Positions 24,635 to 36,600 of a stretch of DNA of 37,842 nt are shown here, piece by piece. Under the pieces are notes generated by a model. That model ran no database searches. It saw nothing but the letters and a program-made list of their open reading frames with translations, and had not been told where the DNA came from. Source of the DNA: Actinomycetota bacterium (GTDB taxonomy: Bacteria > Actinomycetota > Thermoleophilia > Gaiellales > Gaiellaceae). The position numbers were made by a program, and so were the translations under genes. How positions within the stretch are numbered: the stretch's first letter is position 1; each line of letters starts with the position of its first letter. The stretch covers positions 1 to 37,842 of the forward strand of contig JAFAHG010000164.1 of NCBI GenBank assembly GCA_019237315.1, given 5' to 3'.

Positions 24635-27600
24635 ATGGGTGTCGCACAGCGGCGCCGCGAGTCGGGGGACTGCGGCGACGGCCACGGTGGGAGCAGCACG
24701 GTGACGCAGTTGCGAGCCGTGCAGCGCCGGCGTGGACCGCTTGCGATGTGGATCGTCGCCGTGGCGATCCTCGTCTGGGGGCTCGCGTTGTCGAGCTCCG
24801 CGGGCGCGAGCGATCCGTTCGGCGGGCCGACGCACACCTATACGAACATCGCGTTCGGCGGCAACCAGTGCACGGGGACATTCGTGACGACCGCGAACGG
24901 CAGCTTCTTCGAGAGCCAGCGCAACTGCACAAACCCGAGCCTGAACAGCGACGACCTTCTTTTCGTCCCGGGCGACTTCAGCGCGTGTCCGGGGTCGCCC
25001 TTCAGCGTCGACAACACCTACAACACGAGTCAGGATCCGCAGCTCGTCGCGAACACCGGCGGCGGCATTCCGGCGAACACGCCCTACACCGCCTGCTTCT
25101 ACAACGCGAGCGCGGACACCGGTCCGGCGGTCACGCTGTCGGGTGTCGCCTCCGGCTCGGTGTATCCGTCCACGGCGCAGCCGACGCCGTCGTGCACAAC
25201 GACGGCGGGGACGTTCGGCGTCTATCAGAACGCGACCCCGTCGACCGCCTCGTCGGGCGACGCATTCACCGCGACGTGCTCGGGTGGGGAAGACGACTTC
25301 CTCGCGGCCGCCACGCCGGTGAGCGTCAACTACTCGGTGGCGTTGCCTTCCACGTGTAGCGGGATCAACGCGGGCACGTCGCTCACGGACTGCGGCTTCG
25401 AGACGCCGGTCGTCGGCGCGGGCAGCTTCCAGTACAACCTGACCGGCACGCCGTGGACATTCAGCGGGAAGGCCGGCATTTCTGGCAACGGCTCGGGGTT
25501 CACGGGCGGCAACCCGAATGCGCCCGAGGGATCGCAGGTGGGGCTCATCCAACAGGGACCGTCGCTCGGCGGCGGCTCGATCTCGCAGTCGGTCACGGGC
25601 TGGAGCTCCGGGAAGCTCTACACGCTGACGATGAGCATCGCGCAGCGGCTCGCGAACTGCGGATTCGTCGGGTCGATTCCCGGCTGCCAGCCGGAGGACT
25701 TCAAGGTCCTGCTCGACAGCACCGTGATCGGGACGTTCACGGCGAGCAGCGGCACCTACACCGACGTCTCGACCTCGCCGTTCACCGCCTCGACCGGTAC
25801 GCACACCCTGACGATCTCTGGCATCGACAGCGCCGGTGGAGACGACTCCGTCTTCATCGACTCGCTGCGTCTCACCTCGACCGACATCGTCGTCGTCTCG
25901 CCCACACTCTCGACGACGCCGACCGGCGGAGTTGCGTTGGGCGGAGCGGTGTTCGACACCGCGACGCTCGCGGGGGCGCAGAACCTCCTCGGCGGCGACC
26001 AGATCACCTTCAAGCTCTACGGGCCGTCGGCCTCTGCCAACTGCAACGGCACCCCGGTCTATACGCAGACCGTCGCCGTGACGGGGAACGGCAACTACGG
26101 CTCGGGGAACTTCTTCCCGACCACGCCGGGTACCTACTGGTGGACCGCGAGCTTCAACGGCGACGCGGACAACAACCCGGCGTCGAGCGGCTGCGGCTCG
26201 GAGTCGGTCACCGTTTCCGCGGCGTCGCCGACGCTGACGACGACGCCGTCGGCGGGGATCGCGCTCGGCGGGACGGTGTCGGACACGGCGACGATCGCCG
26301 CCGGGCAGGGCCTGCAGGCGGGCGACACGATCACGTTCCGGCTCTACGGCCCGTCGACCTCGGCAAGCTGTTCCAGCGCGATCTTCACCCAGTCGGTGAG
26401 CGTGTCAGGCAACGGCAGCTATACCTCCCCGACCTTCGCCCCGACGGCCGCCGGTACCTATTGGTGGACGGCGAGCTTCAGCGGTGACGCGAACAACAAC
26501 GCCGTCGCGAGCAGCTGCGGCACGGAGTCGGTGGTCGTCTCGAAGGCCACGGCGACGCTCTCGACGACCCCGTCTGCGGGCTACACGTTCGGAAGCGGCG
26601 GCACGCCGGGGACGATCTCGACGGTTGCGGGCATCGGCTCGGGTGGGTTCTCGGGCGATGGCGGGCCGGCGACGAGCGCGCAGCTCTGGCAGTCGTTCCA
26701 GACGGCCTTCGACGCGAGCGGCGACATGCTGATCGACGACTACCAGAACAACCGGGTGCGGCTAGTGGCGGCGGCGACGTGCTCGAGCAACTGCCCCTAC
26801 GGACTTGCCTCGATGACGAAGGGTTCGATTTACACCGTCGCCGGTAATGGGAGCGGCGGTCTTTCGGGCGACGGCGGAGCGGCGACGAGCGCCGCGCTCA
26901 ACTCGCCGGTCGGAGTTGCGGTCGACGCGAGCGGCGATCTGCTGATCGACGACTACCTGAACAACCGCGTGCGGCTGGTGGCGGCGGCGTCGTGTTCGAG
27001 CGGCTGTCCGTACGGGCTCGCGTCGACGACCAAGGGGTTCATCTACACCGTCGCAGGGACCACGGCCGGTTACTCGGGCGACGGGGGGCCGGCGACGAGC
27101 GCTGCGATCAACTTCCCGTTGGGCATCGGCATCGACACGAACGGGGATCTGCTCATCGGCGACTACGGCAACAATCGCGTGCGGCTCGTCGCAGCGGCGA
27201 CCTGTTCGAGCGGCTGCCCGTACGGGCTCACCTCGACGACGAAGGGTTTCATCTACACCGTTGCCGGCATCGGGAGCCCCGGCTTCTCGGGTGACGGCGG
27301 CCCGGCGACGAGCGCCGTGCTTTCGTACCCATACGGCGTCGGCGTCGACGCGCGGGGCGATCTCCTGATCGCCGACGCCCCGAACTACCGCGTGCGGTTG
27401 GTCGCGGCGGCGTCGTGCTCGAGCGGCTGCCCGTATGGGTTCGCTTCGCTGACGAGGGGCTCGATCTACACCGTTGCGGGCAACGGAAGCGCCACCGATT
27501 CGGGCGACGGTGGAGCAGCCACGAGCGCAGGACTCAACTACCCCATCGGAGTGACCGCCGACGCGGCCGGCGACATCCTCATCACCGACAGCGGCAACCG

Positions 27601-30600
27601 CGTGCGGTTGGTCGCGGCCGCCTCGTGTTCGAGCGGCTGCCCGTACGGGCTCGCGTCCACGACGAAGGGCTCCATCTACACGGTCGCGGGCACGGGGAGC
27701 TTCGGCTACTCGGGCGACGGCGGGCCGGCGACGAGCGCCCAGCTCGCCAGCCCATGGTCATCGACGGTCGACGCGAGCGGCAACCTGTTCATCTCCGACC
27801 GCTCCAACAACCGGGTGCGGATCGTGCAGGGGGCGACCGCCGTGAGCGACCAGGCGACGCTCGCGGGCGGCGCCTCGCCTTCCGGCTCGATCACGTTCAA
27901 CCTATACGGCCCCTCGAGCACGGCGAACTGCACCGGCACGCCGATCTACACGAACGGCGTCGGCGTCGCGGCGAACGGCAGCTACGGCTCCGGCTCGTAC
28001 GCGCCAACCACCGCCGGCACCTACTGGTGGACGGCGAGCTACAGCGGCGACGGGAACAACAACGCGGCATCGAGTAGCTGCGGGTCGGAGTCGGTGGTCG
28101 TCGCGAAGGCTTCCCCGACGATCTCGACGACGCCCTCGTCGGGGATCACGCTCGGCGGCGGCAGCGTGAGCGACCAGGCGACGCTCGCCGGCGGCAGCGG
28201 CCTCGCGGGTGGCTCGATCACGTTCAACCTCTACGGGCCGTCGTCGTCGCAGGTCTGCACCGGCACGCCGGTCTACACGGACGCGGTGAGCGTCGCGGGT
28301 AACGGCAGCTTCGGCTCGGGCAACTACAGCCCGACGGCGGCCGGTACCTACTGGTGGTCGGCGAGCTTCAGCGGCGACACGAACAACAACTCCGTCGTGA
28401 GCGTCTGCGGTCAGGAGTCGGTCACGGTCGGAAAGGCCTCGCCGACGCTGAGCACGACGCCGTCGGCGAACACCGTGCTCGGCGCGTCCGTGTCCGACCA
28501 GGCGACCCTCGCGGGCGCGCAGAGCGTCGTGAGCGGCGACACGATCGCCTTCAACCTCGTCCGCTACACGCTCGGGTCGCCGAGCCCGACCGCCGCTCAG
28601 GTCTGTGCCGGAACCGGCACCGGCTTCGTCGGCACGGTGTTCACCCCGACCGTGAGCGTCTCGGGCAACGGCATCGTCGGCTCCGGCACCTACACGCCGG
28701 CCGCGACGGGCAACTACTACTGGTGGGCGAACTTCGCCGGCGACGCGAACAACAACGCCGCCAGTACGTGCACTGTCGTCGCCGGGGTCACGGTCTCGAA
28801 GGCTTCGCCGACGATCGCGACGACGCCGTCGGCCGGCCTGACCCTCGGCGGCTCGGGCGGCGGTGCGACGATCTCGACCGTTGCCACGTCCGTGATCCCC
28901 TTCGCGGTGGCGGTCGACGCGAACGGCGACTCGTTGATCGCGGACGTCAACCAGGACCGGATCTGGCTCGTGGCAGCGTCGTCGTGTTCGAGCAACTGCC
29001 CGTACGGGCTCTCCTCGATGACCAAGGGTTCGACGTACACCGTCGCGGGGACGGGTGCTTACGGTTTCTCGGGCGACGGCGGGCCTGCGACGAGCGCGAG
29101 CCTCTTCGGCCCGTACGGGGTGACGGTCGACGCGAGCAACAACATGCTGATCGCCGACGAGGGAAACAACCGGATCCGGCTGGTCGCTGCCGCGTCGTGC
29201 TCGAGTGGCTGTCCCTACGGTCTCGCGTCGATGACGAAGGGTTTCATCTACACGGTCGTTGGCAGCGGAGGGGGCGGTTTTTCCGGCGACGGTGGGCCCG
29301 CGTCGAGCGCCACACTCTTCACCCCGCTCGCGGTCGCATTCGACGCGCGCGGCGACCTGCTGATCGCTGACTACAACAACAGCCGGATTCGGCTGGTCGC
29401 AGCTGCGTCGTGCTCGAGCGGCTGTCCTTGGGGGCTGTCGTCGATGACGCAGGGCTTCATCTACACGGTCGCGGGTAGCGCGTCGGCGGGCTTCGCGGGT
29501 GACGGCGGGCCCGCGACGAGTGCTCGGCTCGACAACCCGCGCGCGGTCGCCGTCGATCCGAGTGGCGACCTCCTCGTCTCCGACTCGAGCAACTATCGGG
29601 TGCGCCTCGTCGCCGGTGCGTCGTGCTCGAGCGGCTGCCCGTTCGGGCTCGCGTCGACGACCAAGGGATCGATCTACACGGTGGCAGGGACCGGCGGCTC
29701 TGGCTTCTCGGGCGACGGCGGGCCGGCGACGAGCGCAACGCTCTCCTTTCCGATCGGAGTGACGAGCGACGCGAGCGGCGACCTCGTGATCGGCGACTAC
29801 GAGAACTACCGGGTGCGTTTGGTCGCGGCCTCGGCGTGTTCGAGCGGCTGCCCGTTCGGACTCGCCTCGATGACGAAGGGGTCGATCTACACGGTCGCGG
29901 GCAACGGCAACAGCAGCCCCTCGGGCGACGGCGGGCCGCCGACGAGCGCCGGAATCGGCTACCCGATGGCGGTGGCACTCGACGCGCACGGGAACCTGCT
30001 GATCGGCGACGTGGCCGACGCCCAGTTGCGGAAGGTACAGGCCGGAGGAAGCGCGTTGAGCGACCAGGCGACGCTTGCCGGCGGGGTCTCACTCTCGGGC
30101 GGCTCGATCACCTTCAACCTCTACGGACCGTCCAGCTCCGCCGATTGCACAGGCGCCCCGGTCTACAGCCAGGCGGCGAGCGTGACCGGCAACGGCCCGT
30201 ACACCTCGGGCAGCTATACCCCGACGGCGGCCGGGACGTACTGGTGGACGGCGAGCTTCGCCGGCGATGGGAACAACAACGCGGTCGCGAGCAGCTGCGG
30301 CACGGAGTCGGCGGTCGTGGCCAAGGCCTCGCCCACGATTTCGACGACGGCGTCCAGCGGTGTCACGCTCGGCGCCGGCAGCGTCAGCGACCAGGCCACC
30401 CTCGCCGGCGGCGTGAGCCTCGGCGGCGGGTCGGTCACCTTCAATCTCTACGGGCCGTCGAGCTCGGCCGTCTGCACCGGTACGCCGGCCTACACGCAAA
30501 CAACGAGCGTCTCCGGCAACGGCAGCGTCGGCTCGGGCAACTTCACACCGACCGCGGCAGGGACCTACTGGTGGACGGCGAGCTTCGGCGGCGACGCGAA

Positions 30601-33600
30601 CAACAACAGCGCGGCGAGCGCGTGCGGGGCCGCTTCCGTCACCGTCGCGAAGGCCACGCCGACATTGAGCACGACCTCTCCGGCGAACATCGTCCTCGGC
30701 GGGGTGGTGTCGGACGCCGCGACGCTCGCCGGTACGCAGAGCGTCGTGACCGGCGACTCGATCACGTTCCGGCTGTACGGACCCTCGGCCACCGCGAACT
30801 GCGCCGCCGCGATCTCGACGCAGTCGGTGAACGTGGCGGCGGACGGCAGCTACATCTCCCCGGTCTTCACGCCGCCTGCGGCGGGCACGTACTGGTGGAC
30901 GGCGAGCTTCAGCGGAGACGCGAACAACAATACGATCACGACTTCGTGCGGAGCCGAGTCGGTCGCCGTGGCGAAGGCCTCGCCGACCCTGGCCAACACG
31001 CCGTCGCCCGGCATCCCGCTCGGCGGCGGCACGCTCAGTGACACGGCGACGATCGCGGCCGGCGTCGGACTTGGCGGCGGCACGCTCACGCTCAAGGTCA
31101 TCCGCTACGCGCTCGGGTCGGCGACCCCGACCGGCGCGCAGGTCTGCGCGGCAGGGCCCGTCTACTCGGTGTTCGTGCACGGCGTGACGCACAACGGCGA
31201 TTACGTCTCGGGCAGCTATACGCCGCTCGCAACGGGCAACTACTACTGGGTGGCGCTCTTCAACGGCGACGCCAACAACAACGCGGTCGACACCTGCGCC
31301 GCGCTGTCCGAGGTCACGGTCTCGCCCGCCTCGCCGACGCTGACGACGACGCCGTCGGCTCCGGTCGTCCTCGGCGCAGGGTCGCTGAGCGATCAGGCGA
31401 CGCTCGCCGGCGGCGTCGGTCTCGGCGGCGGCTCGATCACGTTCGACCTCTACGGGCCCTCTGCGACCGCGGACTGCTCCGGTCTTCCCGTCTACACGTC
31501 GACAAGCGGCGGAATCTCCGCGAACGGCAACGTCGGCTCGGGCAGCTTTTCGCCGACCGCGGCAGGGACGTACTGGTGGACGGCGAGCTTCGGCGGCGAT
31601 TCGAACAACAACGGCGCCGCGACGAACTGCGGCGACGAGTCCGTCACCGTCTCGCCCGCCTCGCCGACGCTGACGACGACGGCGTCGCCGACGATCGTCC
31701 TCGGCGGCACGGTGGGCGACCTCGCCACCCTCGCCGGCGGCTTCAGCCTCGCGTCGGACTCGATCACGTTCAACCTGTATGGGCCCGCCGTGTTCGCGGA
31801 CTGCACGGGGACGCCGGTCGACACCGAGACGGTGAGCGGCGTGTCGAGCAACGGTGTCTATCCGTCGCCGAACTTCACGCCGACAGCGGCCGGCACCTAC
31901 TGGTGGACGGCGAGCTTCAGCGGCGACGGCGACAACAACGCCGCCGCAACGACGTGCGGCCTCGACTCGGTCGTCGTCCAACTCGCGACGCCGACCCTCA
32001 CCTCGACCGCGTCGAACGGGATCGTGCTCGGCGCCGGCACCGTGAACGACCAGGCGACGCTCGCCGGGGGCGTGAGCCTCAGCGGCGGCTCGATCCTGTT
32101 CAGCCTCTACGGGCCCTCCGCGACCGCCGACTGCACGGGAACGCCGGTCTACACGAACACCGCGCCCGTCTCCGACAACGGCAGCTTCGGCTCGGGTGAC
32201 TTCACACCGCTCGACGCCGGCACCTACTGGTGGACGGCGAGCTTCAGCGGCGACGGCAACAACAACCCTGTCACGACGAACTGCGGCGACGCGTCGGTCG
32301 CCGTTGCGAAAGCGACGCCGTCGATCTCGACGGTGTCCGACCCGATCGCGCTCGGCTCGAACGGCGGCGACGCCGCGGCCGTGCTCGGGGCTCAGTCCCC
32401 GCTCGGCGGCGACACGGTCACCTTCGACGTCTACGGGCCGTCCCCGACGGCCGACTGCACCGGCACGCCGGTGTACACCCAGATCGCCCCGGTCGCAATC
32501 GGTCGGCACAAGCCCGGCGCCAGCCCCGTCGTTCGTGCGAGCTCCGGGCACTTCGCCCCGACCGCCGCCGGCACCTACTGGTGGACGGCGAGCTTCAGCG
32601 GCGACGCGAACAACAACGCGGCTTCGACGAGCTGCGGCGACGAGTCGGTCGCCGTGCCGCCGGCCTCCCCGACGCTGGCCAACACGCCGTCGGGCGACAT
32701 CGTGCTCGGCGGCACGGTGTCCGACACCGCGGCGCTCGCCGGGACGCAGTTCCTGACCGGCGGCGACGCGATCACGTTCGCGCTCTACGGCCCGTCCATC
32801 AAGGAGGACTGCACGAACCAGGTGTTCGCGCAGACGGTCGACGTCGCCGCCGACGGAAGCTACGCCTCCACGGCGTTCACGCCGACGGCGGCCGGCAGGT
32901 ACTGGTGGGCGGCGAGCTTCAACGGCGACGCGAACAACAACCCGGCGGCCACGAACTGCGCCGACGGGTCGGTCGTCGTGTCGAAGGCATCGCCAACCAT
33001 CTCCACGACGGCCTCGGCTCCGATCGTGCTCGGGAATTCGCTGAGTGATACGGGGACGCTCGCCGGCGGCGTCGACCTCGGCGGCGGCGCGATCGAGTTC
33101 AACCTGTACGGCCCATCGGCGACCGCAGACTGCTCGGGCCTGCCGCTCTACACGTCGACGGTGGGCGGAATCGCCTCGAACGGCGACGTCTCCTCGGGCA
33201 GCTTCTCCCCGACGGCGGCCGGGACGTACTGGTGGACGGCGAGCTTCGGTGGTGACGCCAACAACAACGGCGTGACGACGAACTGCGGCGACGAGTCGGT
33301 GGTCGTCTCGCCCGCATCACCCACGCTGACGACGACGGCGTCGGGGCCAATCGTCCTCGGCGGCACCGTCGGTGACCTCGCGACGCTGGCCGGCGGCCTC
33401 GACTTCGCGAGCGACTCGATCACGTTCAACCTGTACGGGCCGTCTCTGTTCGCGAACTGCTCGAACGCTCCCGTCTACACGCAGACGGTCGGCGGCGTTT
33501 CGGCGAACGGCGTCTACGCCTCCGCGAACTTCACGCCGACAGCGGTCGGCACCTACTGGTGGACAGCGAGCTTCGGCGGCGACGGGAACAACAACCCGGC

Positions 33601-36600
33601 GGCGACGAGCTGCGGCGGTGCGTCCGTCGTCGTCTCGCCCGCCTCGCCGACGCTCGCGACCGTCGCCTCCGCCGGCGTGGTTCTCGGCGCCGGTTCGGCG
33701 AACGACCAGGCGACGCTCGCGGGCGCCCAGGATCTCCTCGCCGGTGACGCCGTCACGTTCGACCTGTATGGCCCGTCGGCTTCCGCGAGCTGCTCGGGCT
33801 CCCCGGTGTACACGCAGACGGTGCCGGTGTCGGCGAACGGCTCGTTCGGCTCTGGCAGCTTCACGCCGGTCGCCGCGGGTACGTACTGGTGGACGGCGGC
33901 CCTCGCCGGTGACGCGAACAACAACGCCGCCGCGACGACCTGCGGGGACGCATCCGTCCTCGTGTCGAAGGCCACGCCCACGCTCTCCGGCAACCCGTCG
34001 GCCGCGATCGTCCTCGGGGGCGGCACGGTGAGCGACCAGGCGAGCCTCGCCGGAGCGCAGCAGCTCCTGAGCGGTGACGCGATGACGTTCAGCCTCTACG
34101 GCCCGTCGACCTCCGCGAATTGCTCCGGCAACCCGGTGTACACGCAGACAGTGCCGGTATCGGCGAACGGTTCGTTCGGCTCCGGCAGCTTCACGCCGGC
34201 CGCCGCCGGCACGTACTGGTGGACTGCCGCCTACAACGGGGACGCGAACAACAACGGAGCTACGACGAGCTGCAATGCAGAGCCGGTCGTGGTCTCGCCC
34301 GCGTCGCCGACGCTTTCCACGGTCGCCTCGGCCGGGACCGTCCTCGGTGGAGCGGTCTCCGATACGGCGACGCTCGCGGCCGCGCAGCACCTGCTGAACG
34401 GTGATGCGATCACGCTCAGCCTCTACGGCCCGTCGGCATCCGCGAGCTGCTCGGGCAGCCCGGTGTACGCGCGGACGCTGAGCGCGACCTCGAACGGAAC
34501 CTACGGCTCCGGCAGCTTCACGCCGGTCGCCGCCGGCAAGTACTGGTGGACCGCCTCCCTCGCCGGAGACACGAACAACAACGCCGTCGCGACGAACTGC
34601 GGCGACGCCTCGGTCGTCGTGTCGCCCGCGTCCCCGACGCTCTCGACGACCCCGTCCGGCACGATCGTCCTCGCGAGCGGCACCGTGAGCGACCAGGCGA
34701 CGCTTGCGGGCGCGCAGGATCTGCTCAACGGCGACTCGATCACGTTCAAGCTGTACGGGCCGTCGGCGTCGGCGGTCTGCACCGGCACGCCGGTGTACAC
34801 CGCTTCGGCAGCCGTCTCCGCGAACGGCGCCTACTCCTCGCCGAGCTTCTTCCCGGGCGCGGCCGGCACGTACTGGTGGACGGCGAGCTTCAACGGAGAC
34901 TCGAACAACAACGCGGCCGTGAGCGGCTGCGGCGCCGAGTCGGTCGTCGTCTCCCAGACGACGCCCACGCTGACGACGGCGCCGACGCCGGCGATCGTTC
35001 TCGGCAGCGGCACCGTGAGTGACCTCGCGACGCTCGCCGGCGGCGCGAACCTCGGCCTCGACTCGATCACGTTCAACCTGTACGGGCCGTCCACCTTCGC
35101 GGTCTGCACCGGCACGCCGGTGTACACGCAGACCGTGAGCGGCGTGACCGGGAACGGTCTCTACTCGACGACCCCCTTCACGCCGCTGAGCGCGGGCACG
35201 TACTGGTGGACGGCGAGCTACAGCGGCGACTCCAACAACCATGCCGCGGTGAGCGGCTGCGGCGCCGAGTCGGTCACGGTCGCCGCCGACTCGCCGACGC
35301 TCGGCACGACGCCGTCCGGAACGGTCGCGCTCGCCGGAACGGTCTCCGACGCGGCGGCGCTGACGGGCGCGCACAGCATCCTCGGCGGCGACACGGTCGC
35401 GTTCAGCCTCTACGGGCCGTCGGCAACCGCCCTCTGCACGGGTGCTCCCGTGTACATCTCGAGCGGGAACGTGACGACGAGCGGAACGGCCGCCTCCGGC
35501 AGCTTCGTCCCGGCAGCGGCGGGCACGTACTGGTGGACGGCGAGCTTCGCCGGCGACGTGAACAACAACGCCGCGGCGAGCGCCTGCGGCTCCGAGAAAG
35601 TCGTCGTCTCCCCGGCCTCGCCGACGATCACGACCTCCTCTTCGGGCGGCATCGCCCTCGGCGGAACGGTTTCCGACTCGTCCGGTCTCGCCGGCAGCGT
35701 CAACCTGACGGGTGCCGGCACCGTCACGTTCAACCTCTACGGCCCTTCCGCCACGGCCGTATGCACCGGGACGCCTGTCTACACGAAGACGCTGAGCGCC
35801 GTCTCGACGAACGGGCCCTTCGCCTCGGGCGCGTACGCGCCGGTTTCGACGGGCACGTATTGGTGGACGGCGACGTTCAGCGGGGACGCGAACAACAACA
35901 CCGCCGCGACCGCTTGCGGCAGCGAGTTCGTGACCGTGATCCCGGCGAACGCCAACCAGACCGTCGGCGCCGGCCAGACGCTTCAGCTCTCCGGCGGCAC
36001 GCTCCACGGCACGGTGACGGTGCAGCCCGGCGGGACGCTCCTCCTGAACGGCGGCACGCTGACCGGCCAGGTGAACGCCACCGGCGGAACCGTCAACGTC
36101 TCGAGCGGCAGCCTGAACGGCAACGTTCAGCTCTCCTCCGGCGCGACGCTCAACCTCTCCGGCGGCACGATCGCCGGCAACGTCCAGGGTCAGGACACCT
36201 CCGGCGTGTCGATCACCGGCGGCAGCGTGCAGGGGAACGTCCAGACCCAGATCGGGCCGGTCACCGTCGGCTCGGGCGCGACCGTGACGGGCAACGTGCA
36301 GACGCAGGGCGGCTCGATCAACGTCGGCGGCAGCGTCTCGGGCGACGTCCAGTTCAACGCGCCCGGCAACTCGACGGCCTGCGCGACCGTCGCCCTTGCG
36401 TCGAGCGCCTCGGTGGCCGGAAACGTGAGCGTCCAGAACCTCCCGTCGTGCGGTAGCTCGTCGGTGTCGGTCTCGGGTTCGATCGGCAAGGACGTGAAGC
36501 TGCAGCAGGTTGCCGCCGGCGGCTCGGTCACGATCGCGAACGCCGCCGTCGGCGGCCAGGTGCAACTGCAGCAGGTGACGGCGTCGTCGGTGTCGGTGAC

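Larger units (their letters stand above)
25895..35937 (+). repeat. 23 Ig-like coding repeats, period about 328 bp
   Basis: The TACTGGTGG motif (YWW) recurs near 26135, 26459, 28022, 28349, 28716, 30237, 30567, 30892, 31244, 31570, 31898, 32224, 32576, 32900, 33228, 33551, 33882, 34211, 34542, 34870, 35199, 35527 and 35858. Spacing is 324-352 bases except where the two NHL blocks interrupt. Three repeats (near 28716, 31244 and the 32576 one) are variant: the first two have GNYYW and a longer RYxLGS segment, the third has an extra IGRHKPGASPVVRASSGH stretch. Confidence 0.9.

Noticed and set aside
25895-35937. CRISPR-like regular repeats
   Set aside because: The 328 bp period is in frame, codes for Ig-like domains and has no short repeats with unique spacers; no cas genes are nearby.
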